64,000 bases of DNA from Crocinitomicaceae bacterium (GCA_017984635.1 JAGNZC010000006.1:1-64000), one strand, 5' to 3'. Shown: positions 24,623-33,941, counted from the first letter of the stretch. The notes: generated by a model from the sequence alone, not told the origin. Program-made: numbers and translations.

Positions 24623-26973
24623 CCAAAGACAGTTGTTATCATTGTGGTGATGAAATCATTGGAAAAGCAATCAGCTTTGACCAACATGATTTTTGTTGCA
24701 ACGGATGCAAAAGTGTCTATCAATTATTGAATGAGAATCAACTAGGAAGTTTTTATACCTTAGAAGCAAAAGGCGGTTCTAAACCTAGTGAAAGCAATCA
24801 ACACAAATACACGTTTTTAGAAGTGGAAAGCATCCGCAATAAATTTATTGCATTTGAAGATGAAAACAGTGCCAAAATCATCCTTTTCTTACCTCAAATT
24901 CATTGCTCTTCGTGTATTTATTTGTTAGAAAACTTAGCCAAATTATTACCATCCGTTTACAGTTGTCAAGTTAATTTCGCGAAACGAGAAGCAAGTATAA
25001 CGTTTAACCCAATAGAAATTACATTGGCTGAATTGGCCATTTTCTTAGATAAAATTGGTTACGCTCCCAACTTTGGGAACAGAAATCAAACAGAAAAGAA
25101 ATTAGATAAAATCTTTCTTTACAAATTGGGTGTTGCAGGATTTGCCTTTGGAAGTATCATGTTGTGGAGTTTTCCAGAATATTTAGGAATGGATGACACA
25201 GATGCAAAGGTGCGCAATTTCACAGCTTATTTATCTTTAGGAATGTCATTGCCCGTTTTATTTTTCTCTGCAAGTGATTACTTCATTTCAGCCTTCAAAG
25301 CACTTCGCTATAAAAGCTTAAACTTAGATGTTCCAATAACAATTGGCATCATTGCTCTGTATTTACAGAGTTTTTTCAGCATCATTAATGCTGAAGGACC
25401 AGGTTATATGGATTCTTTTGCTGGATTTATTTTTTTCTTATTGATTGGAAAATGGTTTCAAAATAAAACATACAAATCATTGTCGTTTGAGCGCGATTAC
25501 ACCTCTTACTTTCCGGTAGCAGCGACAAGAATTACTAATCAAAAAGAAGAAATTGTTGAAATTGAAGCGCTAAACATTGGTGATGTCATTTTAATTAGAA
25601 ACGAAGAAATTATTCCATGTGATGCTACATTACTTTCACCTGAAGCTAACATCGATTATAGTTTTGTTACCGGTGAAGCAACATTGATTTCCAAACATGA
25701 AAATGATTTCTTGTATGCTGGAGGTAAATTAGCTGGTAAAGCCATCCAATTAAAAGTACTCAAAGAAAGCAATAGAAGCCATTTAACCCAATTGTGGAAC
25801 GATGTGATTTCAGAAAAAGAAGTTACTACGACATTCAAAGTACAAGACAAACTTTCTATTTATTTTCTCGTCATTATTTTAATCATTTCTGGAATAGCTT
25901 CATTGGCTTGGTCTTTCATTGATAGCCATCGCGTGACACAAATTGTTGTTTCGATTTTGATTGTTGCTTGTCCATGCGCATTGGCTTTATCTGCTCCTTT
26001 CACTTTTGGAAATACGATGAGAGCACTGGGACGAAAAGGCTTATACTTGAAAAATACGCGTGTTGTGGAACAATTGAATGAAATTACAGACATCGTATTT
26101 GACAAAACAGGTACTTTGACAAGTAGTTCTTTTCACACAATTGAATACCGTGGTGACCAATTATCAGAAAATGAATTGTCATTATTAGTAACGCTTGCCA
26201 ACTCTTCTACTCACCCACTTTCGCGTGGAATTGTAAAAAACTACCCACAATTTAAAACTTCAGAAATCGAAATTGTAAACTTTGAAGAAATACAAGGAAA
26301 AGGGATTTCAGGTAATATTGTTAAAAAACAGGTAAAAATTGGAAGCGCTGCATTTACAGGTCAACAAGAACATGAAAAAAATGAAACTTCTACCTATATT
26401 TCAATTGACAATACAATTTTTGGAAGGTTTATTTTTACTAGTCAAATTAGAACTGGAATTGAAGTTTTATTAAAATCATTACCAGAATATAACCTTCATC
26501 TGTTATCAGGCGATACTGAAAAAGATAAACGAGTATTTACTGAATTATTCCCTAAAAACAGCACTTTAATATTTGAACAAACACCTCAAGATAAATTAAG
26601 TTACATCCAAGTATTGAATGGACTTGGTAAAAAAGTACTGATGATTGGTGACGGGTTAAATGACTCTGGAGCGCTTGGAATCGCACATGTGGGAATTGCT
26701 GTTTCAGAAGACGTTTTTCGATTTACTCCATCTTCGGATGCTATTATTGAAGCGTCAAAATTAGGAGAATTGAATCGATTGATTTCCATTTCAAAATTCG
26801 CGAAAACAATATTAACTACCTGCTTAGTTTTTTCATTAGCCTATAATGTTGTTGGTTTAAGCATTGCAATCTCAGGAAATTTAACCCCTTTGGTGGCTGC
26901 CATTTTAATGCCGATTAGTTCAATAACAATCGTGTTAATCACTACCTTCATGATGCGCTTTAAAGCAAATTGA
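24619..26973 (+). CDS. ccoI: Copper-translocating P-type ATPase for cbb3 oxidase assembly
   Basis: 784 residues. An N-terminal metal-binding region has CYHC (Cys6, Cys9) and CCNGC (Cys26-30); an HMA domain follows with CSSC (Cys96, Cys99). The ATPase core contains the TGEA loop, the transmembrane metal motif Cys451-Pro-Cys453 and the phosphorylation motif DKTGTLT at Asp495. The first 40 residues with the extra cysteines mark the FixI/CcoI subgroup, which exports copper for CuB of cbb3 oxidase. It is co-translated with hemN and is followed by ccoS after 110 nt. Confidence 0.93.
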   Translation: MTKDSCYHCGDEIIGKAISFDQHDFCCNGCKSVYQLLNENQLGSFYTLEAKGGSKPSESNQHKYTFLEVESIRNKFIAFEDENSAKIILFLPQIHCSSCIYLLENLAKLLPSVYSCQVNFAKREASITFNPIEITLAELAIFLDKIGYAPNFGNRNQTEKKLDKIFLYKLGVAGFAFGSIMLWSFPEYLGMDDTDAKVRNFTAYLSLGMSLPVLFFSASDYFISAFKALRYKSLNLDVPITIGIIALYLQSFFSIINAEGPGYMDSFAGFIFFLLIGKWFQNKTYKSLSFERDYTSYFPVAATRITNQKEEIVEIEALNIGDVILIRNEEIIPCDATLLSPEANIDYSFVTGEATLISKHENDFLYAGGKLAGKAIQLKVLKESNRSHLTQLWNDVISEKEVTTTFKVQDKLSIYFLVIILIISGIASLAWSFIDSHRVTQIVVSILIVACPCALALSAPFTFGNTMRALGRKGLYLKNTRVVEQLNEITDIVFDKTGTLTSSSFHTIEYRGDQLSENELSLLVTLANSSTHPLSRGIVKNYPQFKTSEIEIVNFEEIQGKGISGNIVKKQVKIGSAAFTGQQEHEKNETSTYISIDNTIFGRFIFTSQIRTGIEVLLKSLPEYNLHLLSGDTEKDKRVFTELFPKNSTLIFEQTPQDKLSYIQVLNGLGKKVLMIGDGLNDSGALGIAHVGIAVSEDVFRFTPSSDAIIEASKLGELNRLISISKFAKTILTTCLVFSLAYNVVGLSIAISGNLTPLVAAILMPISSITIVLITTFMMRFKAN

Positions 26974-27014
26974 TTAGTTTTTTAATCAATAGATTAAGTC
27001 GCTTTTCAAAAACA

Positions 27015-27026
27015 TGACAAAAATCA
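27015..27026. promoter_or_regulatory. Fnr-type operator TGAC-N4-ATCA upstream of ccoS
   Basis: TGACAAAAATCA differs from the hemN site by one base in the right half-site. It lies about 58 nt upstream of the ccoS ATG and about 40 bp before the start expected if TAAATTAT (27049-27056) is the -7 element. That -7 match is imperfect. Confidence 0.4.
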
Positions 27027-27083
27027 GTTTTTAGTACGATTTCGCTCATAAATTATCCATGACATTTTTGTGACATTTGCACT

Positions 27084-27269
27084 ATGGGAATGATTTACAT
27101 AATGCTAATCGTGAGTTTAATTGTCGCCTTGTTTTTTTTAATCTCATTTTTTTGGGCAACAAAAACCGGACAATTCGACGATGATTACACGCCTTCCGTG
27201 CGCATTCTCTTTGAAGATGAAATAAATCAAGAATCAAATCAAAAAACAAATGGAGGTACAGAAGTTTAG
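27084..27269 (+). CDS. ccoS: cbb3-type cytochrome oxidase assembly protein CcoS
   Basis: 61 residues with one N-terminal membrane helix (IYIMLIVSLIVALFFLISFFW) followed by the family motif ATKTGQFDDDYTPSVRILFEDE (residues about 30-51). CcoS is needed for cofactor insertion into cbb3 oxidase. The 3' end overlaps the start of ccoNO by 20 nt. Confidence 0.93.
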   Translation: MGMIYIMLIVSLIVALFFLISFFWATKTGQFDDDYTPSVRILFEDEINQESNQKTNGGTEV

Positions 27270-29424
27270 TTACGACAACAAGATCGTAAAGTATTTCGCG
27301 TATGCAACTGTAATCTGGGGGATTACAGGAATGTTGGTCGGTTTAATTGCAGCTTTGCAGTTAGCGTTTCCAGAATTTTTCAACGACTATTTAGGTTTTA
27401 GTTTTCTTTCCTTCGGAAGAATTCGACCATTGCATACCAATGCAGTGATTTTTGCCTTTGTAGGAAACGGTATTTTTATGGGAATTCATTATTCCTTACA
27501 ACGTTTGTTGAAAACACGAATGTGGAGTGATAAATTAAGTTACATCAACTTTTGGGGATGGCAATTTATCATTTTGTGCGCTGTTTTAACGTTACCGTTT
27601 GGAATTACTTCATCGAAAGAATATGCTGAACTTGAGTGGTGGATTGATATATTAATCGCTGGAATTTGGGTGGTTTTCGGTTGGAACATGTTTGCAACAA
27701 TTCTAAACAGAAGAGTAAAACATTTATACGTTGCTATTTGGTTCTACATCGCAACGTTTGTAACGGTTGCAATTCTTCATATTTTTAATTCATTTGAATT
27801 ACCGGTATCATTCTTTAAAAGTTATTCTTGGTATGCAGGTGTTCAAGATGCCTTAGTTCAATGGTGGTATGGACACAACGCTGTTGCCTTCTTCTTAACA
27901 ACGCCTTATTTAGGATTGATGTATTATTTTGTTCCAAAAGCGGCGAATCGTCCGGTTTATTCATATCGTTTATCAATTATCCACTTTTGGGCTTTGATTT
28001 TCTTATACATTTGGGCAGGACCACATCACTTATTGTATACATCATTGCCAGATTGGGCACAAAGTTTAGGCGTTGTCTTTTCTGTCATGTTGATTGCTCC
28101 TTCTTGGGGAGGAATGTTGAACGGATTATTAACCATGCGTGGTGCTTGGGACCGTGTTCGTGATGATGTTTTGTTGAAATTTATGGTGGTTGCTTTAACG
28201 TGTTACGGTATGGCAACATTTGAAGGACCAATGCTTTCGTTGAAAAATGTAAACATGATTTCTCACTTTACAGACTGGACAATCGCACACGTTCACGTTG
28301 GTGGTTTAGGCTGGAATGGAATGATGACATTTGGGATGCTATATTGGTTATTCCCTAAAATGTTTAGAACGGAATTGTACTCCAAAAAATTAGCGAATCA
28401 ACATTTCTGGATCGCAACATTAGGAATTATATTGTATGCGATTCCAATGTACATTGCAGGATTCATGCAAGGATTGATGTGGCAAGATTTCAATCCAGAT
28501 GGAACGTTAGTAAACGCTGACTTCTTGAAAATGGTTGATGCAATGAAACCTTATTACATTTTAAGATCTTTAGGTGGTTTACTCTATATCATTGGAGCAG
28601 TAATGATGTTCTACAACTTAATTAAAACTGCTAAAAAAGGTGATTTCTTAGCAAATGAAGAAGCTGAAGCACCAATGTTACAAAAAGTAGAACTAACAAA
28701 AACCAAAGGTGAATATTGGCATCGCGCGATTGAACGTCGTCCAATACGTTTCATGATTTTAAGCATTGTCGTTGTTGGAATTGGTGGATTGGTTGAAATC
28801 ATCCCTACCATGATTGTAAAAAGCAATGTTCCAACGATTGCAAGTGTAAAACCATACACTCCATTAGAATTAGAAGGCCGTGATTTATATGTGAAAGAAG
28901 GTTGTTACAACTGTCACTCACAAATGATTCGCCCGTTGCGTTATGAAACAGCTCGTTATGGTGAATATTCTAAATCAGGAGAATTTGTGTACGATCACCC
29001 ATTCCAATGGGGTTCAAAACGAACAGGTCCGGATTTAGCGCGTGAAGGAGGCTTAAGAAGTAACTTCTGGCACTACCAACACATGATTCGTCCGAAAGTG
29101 GTTTCGCAAGGTTCTATCATGCCAGCTTATGTTTGGATGAAGGAAAATGATTTAGATGTTTCGTTGATTGAGAAAAAAATCAGAGCAATGCAAACGTTGG
29201 GTGTTCCTTACAAAAAAGGATACGACAAACAAGCATTGAAAGATTTAAAAGCGCAAGCTGAAATCATTGCAACGGATATCGTGAACAACCTTCCGAAAGA
29301 AATGCAAAAATCGTTGAATATCCCGACTGAAATTCAAAAATTGAAGAAAAAGGAAATCGTTGCGATTATTGCTTACTTACAACGATTAGGAACAGATATC
29401 AAAGCAAAAACAGCTAATAAATAA
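27250..29424 (+). CDS. ccoNO: cbb3 cytochrome oxidase subunits I and II fused (CcoN-CcoO)
   Basis: 724 residues. Residues 1 to about 470 are CcoN, with haem and CuB ligand regions RPLHTNAVIF, WWYGHNAVAFF, WAGPHHLLYTSLPDW and HFTDWTIAHVHVGGLGW. From about residue 500 a membrane anchor leads into CcoO, with the mono-haem motif CYNCH and PLRYETARYGEYS. The fusion is common in Bacteroidota. This is the catalytic core that reduces oxygen to water with high affinity. It is read as one uninterrupted frame and is followed after 4 nt by ccoQ. Confidence 0.96.
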   Translation: MEVQKFSYDNKIVKYFAYATVIWGITGMLVGLIAALQLAFPEFFNDYLGFSFLSFGRIRPLHTNAVIFAFVGNGIFMGIHYSLQRLLKTRMWSDKLSYINFWGWQFIILCAVLTLPFGITSSKEYAELEWWIDILIAGIWVVFGWNMFATILNRRVKHLYVAIWFYIATFVTVAILHIFNSFELPVSFFKSYSWYAGVQDALVQWWYGHNAVAFFLTTPYLGLMYYFVPKAANRPVYSYRLSIIHFWALIFLYIWAGPHHLLYTSLPDWAQSLGVVFSVMLIAPSWGGMLNGLLTMRGAWDRVRDDVLLKFMVVALTCYGMATFEGPMLSLKNVNMISHFTDWTIAHVHVGGLGWNGMMTFGMLYWLFPKMFRTELYSKKLANQHFWIATLGIILYAIPMYIAGFMQGLMWQDFNPDGTLVNADFLKMVDAMKPYYILRSLGGLLYIIGAVMMFYNLIKTAKKGDFLANEEAEAPMLQKVELTKTKGEYWHRAIERRPIRFMILSIVVVGIGGLVEIIPTMIVKSNVPTIASVKPYTPLELEGRDLYVKEGCYNCHSQMIRPLRYETARYGEYSKSGEFVYDHPFQWGSKRTGPDLAREGGLRSNFWHYQHMIRPKVVSQGSIMPAYVWMKENDLDVSLIEKKIRAMQTLGVPYKKGYDKQALKDLKAQAEIIATDIVNNLPKEMQKSLNIPTEIQKLKKKEIVAIIAYLQRLGTDIKAKTANK

Positions 29425-29428
29425 GACT

Positions 29429-29635
29429 ATGTTACGATTCATCAAACACAATTTAACGACGATCGATGGAGTTTCCATTTTTCCAATGATTTCGCTGCTG
29501 ATTTTTGTACTATTCTTCGCACTTGTTCTAACTAGAACTTATCGAATGAGTAAAGCAAGTGTAAACGAATTAAGCGGTATTCCATTGGAAGACGAAGTAG
29601 AAATGAATCAAGAAAATAAAATAGACATCCTTTAA
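29429..29635 (+). CDS. ccoQ: cbb3 oxidase small subunit CcoQ
   Basis: 68-residue protein with a single membrane helix (about residues 18-40) and the short soluble tail typical of CcoQ/FixQ (RTYRMSKASVNELSGIPLEDE lies just after it). The position between ccoNO and ccoP supports the call. It stabilises the oxidase complex. Confidence 0.88.
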   Translation: MLRFIKHNLTTIDGVSIFPMISLLIFVLFFALVLTRTYRMSKASVNELSGIPLEDEVEMNQENKIDIL

Positions 29636-29645
29636 TCAAAAAAAG

Positions 29646-31079
29646 ATGAAAAAGTACATCAAAATAAGCGTCGCTGCAATTGCCTTATTAATGGGCACAC
29701 AGCACATCAGCGCACAAGATGGCGCAGGACTTTTTAAAGCAAAATGCAATACCTGCCACATGGTCGATAAAAATTCGACTGGACCTTTATTAAAAGGCGC
29801 AAAACAAAAATGGACAGATGCTGGTGAAGGGGAATTAATTTACGAATGGGTAAAAAATCCACAAGCCTTAATCGCTTCAGGAAAAAGTCAAATGGCCAAT
29901 GCGATAAAATCGTTTAGTCCAACAGACATGACACCTCAATTAGTTACCAATGAAGAATTAGATGCCATTTTAAACTATGTGGATACATACACACCACCTG
30001 TGGCAGATACAACTGCAACTACAGATGGAGCTACAACTGCAACTGAAGTGGTGTTAAAACCAGATTATACTGAAAATTTAACCTTGTTCTATTGGTTATT
30101 TACTGGGATTGTTGTTTTAATAATTGCCATTTTAATTATTTCTAACTCAATTAAAACATTGATTAAGTCTGATTATTTCAAGAAGAAATTAGAAGAACAA
30201 GCTGCTAAAAAATCTAGTACAAATACTACAATTATTGCTGTTTTATTAGCCGTTGGAAGTTTAATGTCCTGGAACAATTCATATGCACTTACGTTTATGA
30301 AAGCGGGTGAAGCCGAAAAAGGAATGCCTTGGTTAATGGTAGAAAATTCTGACATCTATTTCATGATATCTGTGAATATACTGCTATTAGGTGTTTTAAT
30401 TTACTTGAAAAGAATGTTCAATGATTTCATGCAAATGGCACGACCACAAAAAGTGGTAGAAAAACCTGTGGCTGAAAAAATGAAAAAAATCAATTCAATT
30501 TTAACAGATGCTGTGGCGATTGAAGAAGAACACACGATTTTAATGCACCATGAATACGATGGCATTCGCGAATTAGATAACAATTTACCACCTTGGTGGG
30601 TTTGGGGATTTTATGCAACAATTATTTTTGCGGTTGTTTACATTGTGAATTTCCACTTATTGCAAACATCTGATTTACAAATTAAAGCCTACGACAAAGA
30701 AATGGCAAAAGCAAAAGTCGACATCGATGCATACCTTTCAAAAATGGCCATGAATGTCGATGAAACCAATGCAACGCAATTAACAGATGCAACAGCAATC
30801 GCTTCTGGTAAAGCGATTTTCGAAACGAATTGTATTGCTTGCCACAAATCTAAAGGTGAAGGAGATATCGGCCCGAACTTAACAGATGAATACTGGATAT
30901 ATGGTCCCGATGTTAAAAATCTCTTTAAAACCATCAAACTAGGAACCGCCAACGGAATGCCTGAACATGCTTCTAAATTGAATCCTGTTCAAATTCAACA
31001 AGTGGCCTCCTTTGTGCTTTCTCTTCCTTACACAGCCGGAAAAGAACCAGCAGGGGAAAAATACGCTAAGAAAAAATAA
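29646..31079 (+). CDS. ccoP: cbb3 oxidase cytochrome c subunit CcoP with extra N-terminal cytochrome c domain
   Basis: 477 residues. There is a signal peptide (1-23), then a class I cytochrome c domain with CNTCH (Cys34-His38), then membrane helices near 148-168, 195-215 and 237-255. The CcoP anchor LDNNLPPWWVWGFYATIIF (about 312-335) and a C-terminal cytochrome c with CIACH (Cys396-His400) follow. Proteobacterial CcoP has two tandem c-haems after one helix; here the two haem domains stand on either side of the membrane region. It ends the core oxidase gene set, with a strong terminator 9 nt after the stop. Confidence 0.92.
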   Translation: MKKYIKISVAAIALLMGTQHISAQDGAGLFKAKCNTCHMVDKNSTGPLLKGAKQKWTDAGEGELIYEWVKNPQALIASGKSQMANAIKSFSPTDMTPQLVTNEELDAILNYVDTYTPPVADTTATTDGATTATEVVLKPDYTENLTLFYWLFTGIVVLIIAILIISNSIKTLIKSDYFKKKLEEQAAKKSSTNTTIIAVLLAVGSLMSWNNSYALTFMKAGEAEKGMPWLMVENSDIYFMISVNILLLGVLIYLKRMFNDFMQMARPQKVVEKPVAEKMKKINSILTDAVAIEEEHTILMHHEYDGIRELDNNLPPWWVWGFYATIIFAVVYIVNFHLLQTSDLQIKAYDKEMAKAKVDIDAYLSKMAMNVDETNATQLTDATAIASGKAIFETNCIACHKSKGEGDIGPNLTDEYWIYGPDVKNLFKTIKLGTANGMPEHASKLNPVQIQQVASFVLSLPYTAGKEPAGEKYAKKK

Positions 31080-31087
31080 AAAACACG

Positions 31088-31119
31088 AAAGCACGGAAAG
31101 AGATTTCCGTGCTTTTTTT
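31088..31119 (+). terminator. Rho-independent terminator after ccoP
   Basis: AAAGCACGGAAA (31088-31099) and TTTCCGTGCTTT (31104-31115) form a perfect 12-bp stem with loop GAGA, followed by a T run to 31119. It separates the ccoS-ccoNO-ccoQ-ccoP transcript from ccoG. Confidence 0.92.
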
Positions 31120-31167
31120 CAATAACTTGCTATACAATCTCATACACACCATTTAAATTTCACAATT

Positions 31168-32565
31168 ATGCAAGATCAAGAAGGAAGTTTCAGAGACCGC
31201 ATTGCTACAGTCAACGAAAAAGGAAAAAGAGTTTGGATTTTCCCTAAAAAACCTGTTGGAAAATACTACAACAAACGTAAAATTGTAAGTTACGTTCTAT
31301 TAATCTTATTATTTGGTGCTCCACATGTGAAAATTAACGGACATCAATCATTGCTTTTTAACATCATCGATCGCAAGTTTAACATTCTTGGAAAAGTCTT
31401 TTGGCCACAAGACATGTATTTGTTCGCACTTACTTTAATTGTTGGAGTTGTATTTGTTATTCTCTTTACCATTATTTATGGCCGTATTTTTTGCGGGTGG
31501 ATGTGCCCTCAAACCATTTTTATGGAAATGGTTTTTAGACGCATTGAATATTGGATTGAGGGCGATTGGACACACCAAAAGAAATTGCGTGAATCTGAAT
31601 GGACGAAAGAGAAAATCTTAAAGAAATTTAGCAAACATTTAATCTTTTGGATCATTTCTTTCTTAATTGCCAACACCTTTCTAGCCTATATTATTGGGTC
31701 GGATGAATTATTTAAAATTCAAACAGATCCAGCTGGAAAACACTTGGGAGGTTTAATTAGTATCGTCATTTTCACGACAGTTTTCTACTTAGTTTATGCA
31801 AAATTGCGCGAACAAGTTTGTACAACAATTTGTCCATATGGAAGATTACAAGGGGTTTTATTAGATAAAAACTCCATGGTTGTTGCGTATGACCATAAAC
31901 GTGGTGAAGGAAGAGCAAAATTCAAAAAAGACGAAGACCGTAAAGCGGTTGGAAAAGGAGATTGCATTGATTGTATGCAATGTGTGCACGTCTGCCCTAC
32001 CGGAATTGACATTCGAAATGGTACGCAACTAGAATGTATAAATTGTACAGCTTGCATTGATTCCTGTGATTCAATCATGGAAGGCGTAGGTTTAGAAAAA
32101 GGTTTAATTCGTTTTGTTTCTGAAGAAAGCATCGAAAAAAGAACGGGTTTCGAATGGACAAGAAGAGTGAAAGCGTATACCATTTTATTAGGAGGTTTGC
32201 TGGCTGTTTTAATTGTATTAATGGCAACGCGAAAAGATTTAGACACAACAATCATGCACCAACGAGGAACAACCTTCCAAATGACAGATGATGGGTATGT
32301 TTCTAATATTTTTGAAATAAACGTCATCAATAAAACAACCAAAACGTATAAAATTAAATTAACTTTGGAAGACAAAGAAGGTGTAATAGAAATGGTTGTA
32401 AAACACCTTACTTTGAAAAAAGAATCGGGACTTAAAGAACGTTTCATTGTGAAATTACCCTTGAGTAAAATTGAAAATGGATTACACATCTTACATGTGA
32501 ATGTAGTTGGAAATGGAGAAATCATTGAAACAGTTAAAACCAAGTTCATTGGTCCAATGTTATAA
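31168..32565 (+). CDS. ccoG: cytochrome c oxidase accessory protein CcoG (FixG family)
   Basis: 465 residues. N-terminal membrane helices contain FCGWMCPQTIFMEM, the polyferredoxin-type membrane motif. Two [4Fe-4S] sites follow in CIDCMQCVHVCP and CINCTACIDSCD. A last helix (about 333-350) leads to a C-terminal Ig-like FixG domain. CcoG reduces copper for cbb3 assembly. It starts 88 nt after the ccoP stop, beyond a terminator, so it may have its own promoter or rely on read-through. Confidence 0.95.
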   Translation: MQDQEGSFRDRIATVNEKGKRVWIFPKKPVGKYYNKRKIVSYVLLILLFGAPHVKINGHQSLLFNIIDRKFNILGKVFWPQDMYLFALTLIVGVVFVILFTIIYGRIFCGWMCPQTIFMEMVFRRIEYWIEGDWTHQKKLRESEWTKEKILKKFSKHLIFWIISFLIANTFLAYIIGSDELFKIQTDPAGKHLGGLISIVIFTTVFYLVYAKLREQVCTTICPYGRLQGVLLDKNSMVVAYDHKRGEGRAKFKKDEDRKAVGKGDCIDCMQCVHVCPTGIDIRNGTQLECINCTACIDSCDSIMEGVGLEKGLIRFVSEESIEKRTGFEWTRRVKAYTILLGGLLAVLIVLMATRKDLDTTIMHQRGTTFQMTDDGYVSNIFEINVINKTTKTYKIKLTLEDKEGVIEMVVKHLTLKKESGLKERFIVKLPLSKIENGLHILHVNVVGNGEIIETVKTKFIGPML

Positions 32566-32581
32566 TTAAGAAAAATATACT

Positions 32582-33004
32582 ATGAATTGGGGGAAAGGAA
32601 TTATTGTCGCATTAGCACTATTTGTTGGGTTTATCTTATTTTTAGTCATCACATTGATGCGTCAAGATGTTGACTTAGTAAGTGAAGATTATTACAAACA
32701 AGAAATTGACTACGAAGCTCGTATTCAAAAAGAACAAAATGGTTTAAATAGTGCCGCCAAAATTAAAATCGTAGATCAAAAATCATTTGTAATCATTCAA
32801 CTACCTGATAGTATTGCCTTGACGAATGTTCTCGTTAACTTGAAACGTCCTAACGATGAAAAATTAGACAAATCATTTAAAATTGAAGGAACAAAAACCT
32901 TTATGCTTCCTAAAGCTTCTTTAGAAAAAGGGAAATACGATCTTACAATTGAATACACTATGGATCAAAAAGATTGTTTATTGCAGCAAAAAATCATTAT
33001 CTAA
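32582..33004 (+). CDS. ccoH: cbb3 oxidase assembly protein CcoH (FixH family)
   Basis: 140 residues: one N-terminal membrane helix (GIIVALALFVGFILFLVITL) followed by VDLVSEDYYKQEIDYEARI, the conserved FixH stretch, and a small beta domain. It lies 16 nt downstream of ccoG. CcoH interacts with the copper ATPase and the assembling oxidase. Confidence 0.9.
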   Translation: MNWGKGIIVALALFVGFILFLVITLMRQDVDLVSEDYYKQEIDYEARIQKEQNGLNSAAKIKIVDQKSFVIIQLPDSIALTNVLVNLKRPNDEKLDKSFKIEGTKTFMLPKASLEKGKYDLTIEYTMDQKDCLLQQKIII

Positions 33005-33005
33005 T

Positions 33006-33746
33006 TTGAGTGATTTTTTACTATATGGCTTTATTTTAGGACTTACATCCAACTTTCATTGCATTGGAATGTGTGGACCAATTGCATTAGCGATTCCTGT
33101 TCACCGTAAAAACAATTGGACGATTCTATCCGGTTTACTTCAATATAATGTTGGTAGAATATTCACCTATTCAATGTTAGGAGCAATCATAGGAACGATT
33201 GGTTTTTCAATAGAAATCGTTGGAATCATGCAATCAATTAGCATACTAACTGGAATTGGAATGATTCTCTTTGCATGGCGAAAATGGATTACTTTAAAAG
33301 TACCATTCAATATTGGTTTCACAAGATTAAATGTTTTTATCAGTAGAAATATTGGTCGGATTATCTCTTCGCAAAACCCATTCAAATTGATTGTATTAGG
33401 AATTTTAAATGGTTTACTGCCTTGTGGAATGATTTACATCGCATTAATGAATGCCCTCTTAGGTGGAAACCCTTTTAACAGTGCCATTGCCATGACCTTT
33501 TTCGGCTTGGGAACATTACCAGCGATGTTATTCGTTGGATTTGCAGGTAACAGTATTTCAAATGCCTTACGCCAAAAAATGAATAAATGGGTGCCGTATC
33601 TGTTAACACTTGTTGGATTACTGATGGTTTTAAGAGGAATGAATTTAGATATTCCGATGATAAGTCCTGGTGTGAAAATAAAAAAAACAATTGAAAAAAA
33701 TAAACCAACCATTGAAGTAAAATGCTGTTACAAACCAACTAAGTAA
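33006..33746 (+). CDS. TauE/SafE-like sulfite-exporter family membrane protein
   Basis: About 246 residues with six or so helices. The N-terminal motif GFILGLTSNFHCIGMCGPIALAIP and a second NGLLPCGMIYIALMNALLGG are typical of the cco-linked branch of this family (residues about 8-30 and 138-157). I place the start at TTG 33006, one base after the ccoH stop, because the family fold begins right there; another in-frame TTG at 32949 would add residues overlapping ccoH. The role is probably metal or sulfur handling in oxidase assembly, unproven. Confidence 0.82.
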   Translation: MSDFLLYGFILGLTSNFHCIGMCGPIALAIPVHRKNNWTILSGLLQYNVGRIFTYSMLGAIIGTIGFSIEIVGIMQSISILTGIGMILFAWRKWITLKVPFNIGFTRLNVFISRNIGRIISSQNPFKLIVLGILNGLLPCGMIYIALMNALLGGNPFNSAIAMTFFGLGTLPAMLFVGFAGNSISNALRQKMNKWVPYLLTLVGLLMVLRGMNLDIPMISPGVKIKKTIEKNKPTIEVKCCYKPTK

Positions 33747-33914
33747 TTATACGTAGTTAAACATCTTTATTACTACTTAATTAGAATTAAGATTTAGATA
33801 TGTAACAGAATTCTTTCATTTTTTAAAATATCTTTAAAAAAGCAACGAAAATAAATCAAAGTTTAGTTGTTGATTTTCAAAAACACAATAGTAGTTTTAA
33901 TTAGGTTTAGGTAT
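33747..33914. other. AT-rich intergenic stretch without a gene
   Basis: No convincing reading frame, tRNA or repeat is seen. The terminator at 33915-33941 follows, so this is either a 3' untranslated region of the ccoG-ccoH operon or holds the start of a short untranslated RNA. Confidence 0.4.
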
Positions 33915-33941
33915 AAGAGTCATGTTCACATGGCTCTTTTT
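33915..33941 (+). terminator. Rho-independent terminator upstream of the cysteine desulfurase gene
   Basis: AAGAGTCATG (33915-33924) and CATGGCTCTT (33929-33938) pair over 10 bp with one G-U and loop TTCA, then T run. It is 170 nt after the TauE-like gene and 74 nt before the next start codon. Confidence 0.75.

Noticed and set aside
27060-27079. Second Fnr dyad TGAC...GTGACA
   Set aside because: The two TGAC words are in direct, not inverted, orientation, so they do not form a Crp/Fnr operator.
27250-29424. CcoN-CcoO fusion as a sequencing error that removed a stop codon
   Set aside because: The junction contains a proper linker and membrane anchor, and the fusion is known from Bacteroidota.
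31794-32549. Long minus-strand open frame of about 250 codons
   Set aside because: It is antisense to ccoG, whose motifs and neighbours are unambiguous; the translation has no recognisable domain.
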